64,000 nt of DNA from Fimbriimonadia bacterium (GTDB lineage: Bacteria; Armatimonadota; Fimbriimonadia; Fimbriimonadales; Fimbriimonadaceae): positions 83,772 through 147,771 of the forward strand of contig JAUICQ010000005.1 in the NCBI GenBank assembly GCA_030427425.1. Direction: 5' to 3'. The notes below the pieces were generated by a model. That model was given only the letters and a program-made list of their open reading frames with translations. It had not been told where the DNA came from and made no database searches. A program made the translations under genes and the position numbers. This document shows, piece by piece, positions 61,149-64,000 of the stretch; positions within the stretch are counted from its first letter, which is position 1; each line of letters opens with the position of its first letter.

Positions 61149-64000
61149 ATGAGAAAAAGAGCAAAGTTTTACAGCCTTCCAGTAGTTGCTGGAACCATCA
61201 TCGGATGCGGTGGCGCTGATAGTTCATCGTTATCATCAAACAACCATAAACCAACCATTACAACGGTAAGTACAGCACAGAGTGCTAAAGCAAAATCTGC
61301 TATAGCTAGTGTTTCTAAGCCTGAAAAATTCGGCAGAACATCTAAAGCAGCAGAAGTTACGGCAACTGGAGATGAAACTAAGGCTAACGCGCACATAGAA
61401 AAATACAAATCAAGCTATTTTAATAAGTTTACAGCTACTCAGCTAGTTGAAGACAAAAAAATCCGCGATGCTGTTGTTAAAAATGCAAAAACTATTTTAC
61501 AGTACTATCATTTTTACAAGTCTGGAACAGCCAAGAATCCTAGCTTGAACGATTACGGACTACTCAGCCGGGCAGTTCTTTCAGCTGCTGTTATGAATAT
61601 TCTTGAGAATTATGCAGTTGCAACTGTTGCAAAAAGCACTAACAGCCATGGAACCATTAAAAAGTACGCCGATTATGTTATCCAAAGCTATTATAAAGAT
61701 AAAACAGGTGCTATAAAAACTCCAACATTAGACGATTATGCAATGTTAGGAGACGGTGTGCTCTACGTAGCAATTTCAAGCGCATCCTCGGATATTGCTA
61801 CAGAATTCAAAAAGAAAGCTGCAGTTATTGAAAACTATAAGAACGCATATGCCAACCTAGCCAATAACTACAACAGCCTTGCAAAGAATTATAATACTTA
61901 TCAAGAAAGCTATAAAACTGTTTATACTGCTTATACTGAGGCTAGAGAAAAACTACTTACCAATCAGTCTGCAGTATCCCAATTAAACACTCAATTAGCA
62001 ACACTTACAGAACAGTACAATGCCTCAGAAGCAACTAGACAAAAAATGGAAAACGAAGTAGAGGCATTAAGAGTAGAGCTAGAAAACGAAAGAGCTAAAC
62101 TATCGGCTGAAGCACTAAAATATGCTGACTATGTATCTCCCGAAGAGCACAATGCTGTTGTAGCAGAACTAGAATCGGTTAGAAATAATCCTACAACGAT
62201 GAATCCGGATGCTAGCGGAGATATGATTACCCATGGAGTAGCATCCTCCGAAGAATATGAATCACTAAGAAGTGAGTTAGAATACTACAAGCAGCAGTAC
62301 GTATCAGGCGACTCATTTAGTTCCGGTGGCGCCATGGTATCCATGAATCCGGATCAGTATCAACCAGCACAACAAGATCCTGCTAGCGACATCTTTAAGC
62401 AAGTTATGGATGCTTATGATAGAATCATGGAAAGCAGCTCTGCTGAAGACGAATCCGACTATCAAGACGTGATCGCTAACTACTCAAACGTCAAAGCTCA
62501 GTATGAAGAAGTGATGACACAAGCAGAAAGTGAAGAAGGTGCTGATCCTGCTGCTTTAGAGAAATTAGCACAAACCATGGATGCTTATCAACAGTTAATA
62601 GCATATCACGCCGATCAAGAAACTCTGGATGTTCACATAGAATTAAAAGATAGAAAAGATCAGGCCACCTTCGATAGCGAAGAGATGGCTAATGTCTTTA
62701 ACGATATCAGAGCTAACTATGAGCAAGCTATGGAACAACACCAGGCTAATAGTGCTCAGTATCAAGATGGTGCACAAGGTGGAGAATACCAGATACATGG
62801 AGTTCCTCAGGACCAATATGATGCCCTAAGGAACGAATTCGAACAGTACAAGCAAGAGGTTGCATCAGGCAACTACTATGGATCCGGTGGTGCTATGGTA
62901 TCCATGAATCCGGAGCAGTATCAACCTGCACAACAAGATCCTGCTAAAGAACTCATTCAACAAGCAATGGATAATTATCAATTTCTAGTTGCTCATAGTG
63001 CTGATAACAATATCCTAGATAACTATCAAGAACTAAAAGAGATTAAAGAAAAAACATCTCTTGATGAAATAAATCAAGTTTTTGATAAATATAACAGCAT
63101 CAAGGCTGAGTATGATAATGTTCTAGCAAAACTAGATTCACTTGAAATTAACGATGGCTATGCCGAATATAGTTCCGCTAGAAATTATCTACTAGAAATT
63201 ATGGATGCTTACCAGAATATGCTAGCCTACAACGCAACTGAAGATCAACTTAATGCAAATGAAGATTTAAAGGCTAAACAAGATGAAGTGGCTGAAGGCG
63301 GATTATCTAAACTCATCGAAACCTATGAAAGCATCAAAGACAGCTACATGCGGGTTATGGATGTGTTGAGCCAGACTCAAGTACAACATACCGATGGAGA
63401 TCAGGGCGAATATGATCATCAAACGGGTCAATCTTTTGAAGAACTCTATCATCAGTTGATGAGAGAATACCAAGAACATAAGCAAGCTTGTGATGCTAGT
63501 GATTACTATGCATCCGGTGGCGCCATGGTATCAGCAGGAAGTACGGAACATTATCAACCAGCACAACCAGATCCTGCTAACGACATCTTTAAGCAAGTTC
63601 TAGATGCTTATGATAGAATCATGGAAAGCAGCACTGCTGAAGGCGAATCCGACTATCAAGACGTGATCGCTAACTACTCAAACGTCAAAGCTCAGTATGA
63701 AGAAGTGATGACACAAGCAGAAAGTGAAGAAGGTGCTGATCCTGCTGCTATAGAGAAATTAGCACAAACCATGGATGCTTATCAACAGTTAATAGCACAT
63801 CATGCCAATCAAGAAACTCTGGATGTTCACATAGAATTAAAAGATAGAAAAGATCAGACCACCTTCGAGAACGAAGAAATGGCTAACGTCTTTAACGATA
63901 TCAGAGCTAACTATGAGCAAGCTATGGAACAGTACCAGGCTAATAATACTCAGTATCAAGATGGTGCACAGGGAGCTCCATCCCAAGTTCAAGGATACGT
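61149..64000 (+). CDS. Very large repetitive coiled-coil lipoprotein (3' end beyond window)
   Basis: An uninterrupted frame of at least 950 codons runs from ATG 61149 to the window edge. MRKRAKFYSLPVVAGTIIGC is a lipoprotein signal (C20). Residues about 80-260 are helical with Tyr/Asn-rich stretches. A coiled coil (about 265-340) follows, then blocks of about 190-210 residues each beginning SGGAMVSMNPDQYQPAQ or similar (62322, 62883 and 63513). The segment at 62388-62779 recurs almost unchanged at 63582-63973, so the blocks form a higher-order repeat of 1194 bases (398 codons). It is probably a long rod on the cell surface or in the periplasm; adhesion or envelope spacing are possible. No enzymatic motif is seen. 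Confidence 0.85.
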   Translation, partial: MRKRAKFYSLPVVAGTIIGCGGADSSSLSSNNHKPTITTVSTAQSAKAKSAIASVSKPEKFGRTSKAAEVTATGDETKANAHIEKYKSSYFNKFTATQLVEDKKIRDAVVKNAKTILQYYHFYKSGTAKNPSLNDYGLLSRAVLSAAVMNILENYAVATVAKSTNSHGTIKKYADYVIQSYYKDKTGAIKTPTLDDYAMLGDGVLYVAISSASSDIATEFKKKAAVIENYKNAYANLANNYNSLAKNYNTYQESYKTVYTAYTEAREKLLTNQSAVSQLNTQLATLTEQYNASEATRQKMENEVEALRVELENERAKLSAEALKYADYVSPEEHNAVVAELESVRNNPTTMNPDASGDMITHGVASSEEYESLRSELEYYKQQYVSGDSFSSGGAMVSMNPDQYQPAQQDPASDIFKQVMDAYDRIMESSSAEDESDYQDVIANYSNVKAQYEEVMTQAESEEGADPAALEKLAQTMDAYQQLIAYHADQETLDVHIELKDRKDQATFDSEEMANVFNDIRANYEQAMEQHQANSAQYQDGAQGGEYQIHGVPQDQYDALRNEFEQYKQEVASGNYYGSGGAMVSMNPEQYQPAQQDPAKELIQQAMDNYQFLVAHSADNNILDNYQELKEIKEKTSLDEINQVFDKYNSIKAEYDNVLAKLDSLEINDGYAEYSSARNYLLEIMDAYQNMLAYNATEDQLNANEDLKAKQDEVAEGGLSKLIETYESIKDSYMRVMDVLSQTQVQHTDGDQGEYDHQTGQSFEELYHQLMREYQEHKQACDASDYYASGGAMVSAGSTEHYQPAQPDPANDIFKQVLDAYDRIMESSTAEGESDYQDVIANYSNVKAQYEEVMTQAESEEGADPAAIEKLAQTMDAYQQLIAHHANQETLDVHIELKDRKDQTTFENEEMANVFNDIRANYEQAMEQYQANNTQYQDGAQGAPSQVQGY
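62388..62779 (+). repeat. Long direct repeat inside the lipoprotein gene, copy 1
   Basis: 392 bases nearly identical to 63582-63973, offset 1194 bases, with only scattered substitutions. Encodes a helical block starting DIFKQV and ending near YQDGAQ. The length is a whole number of codons, so copy number can change without a frameshift. Confidence 0.85.
63582..63973 (+). repeat. Long direct repeat inside the lipoprotein gene, copy 2
   Basis: Second copy of the block at 62388-62779. It diverges right after position 63973, just before the window ends, so further copies may lie beyond. Confidence 0.85.

Noticed and set aside
62322..64000. CRISPR array or phage tail-fibre gene
   Set aside because: The repeats are long, in frame and coding, with no short spacers and no phage genes around; a lipoprotein signal starts the frame.

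Overview
The window is an AT-rich stretch of a bacterial chromosome coding for a normal diderm cell: many lipoprotein and secretion signals, peptidoglycan genes (murE with the DNPR motif expected for a meso-diaminopimelate enzyme, murF, ftsI), mreB, and part of a respiratory complex I. There is no phage or plasmid signature. Taxonomy is not settled by the sequence. A small orphan LuxR-type regulator, a DUF3084 membrane coiled-coil protein and a TopA with glycine-rich C-terminal repeats recall the cyanobacterial/Melainabacteria side, but this rests on memory of the families. An F-box plus leucine-rich-repeat protein, many secreted proteins of unknown function, a nucleoside-type ABC importer and Rickettsiales-like intergenic palindromes suggest life in or on a eukaryotic (probably protist) host.

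Layout. 1-3.4 kb: a truncated secreted protein, a polyprenyl diphosphate synthase, a methyltransferase and an aminodeoxyfutalosine-deaminase-like amidohydrolase (possibly quinone or isoprenoid supply). 3.5-7 kb: an EVE protein, a lipoprotein and dnaA. 7.2-9.4 kb: two tandem lipoproteins that I read as carrying Lon-type (S16) proteolytic domains, one with the Ser-Lys dyad at the same spacing as E. coli Lon, the other apparently without the Lys. 9.4-18 kb: hemW, rimI, livF, feoB, topA, an A-type Fe-S carrier and a 7Fe-type ferredoxin (iron and redox housekeeping), interrupted by palindromic repeats. 18-24.5 kb: a clostripain-like lipoprotein whose catalytic Cys is Ser, a protein with HAF-like motifs, a DprA-like protein and a two-domain glycosyltransferase. 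24.6-32 kb: mreB, a zinc-ribbon coiled-coil protein, a PepV-like dipeptidase, the LuxR-type regulator followed by a strongly supported unannotated RNA gene (promoter, long folded hairpin, terminator), ruvC and a secreted Rossmann/SLOG-like protein. 32-38.5 kb: tRNA-Ile, murF-murE-ftsI and small secreted proteins. 38.5-46.3 kb: a gmd-gltX-nucleoside-ABC operon, tRNA-Ala and cysS. 46.3-54.9 kb: an accessory island of secreted proteins (51-residue leucine-rich repeats, F-box/LRR, four small helical proteins) with two tRNA-Leu genes. 54.9-60.7 kb: mfd, DUF3084, nuoC and nuoA with no nuoB between them. 61.1-64 kb: the start of a very large repetitive coiled-coil lipoprotein that runs off the window.

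The housekeeping genes look intact. The novelty lies in the secreted and lipoprotein complement, in the structured RNA at about 29.83-30.00 kb, and in a family of short mobile-looking palindromes that fill most of the longer intergenic gaps.
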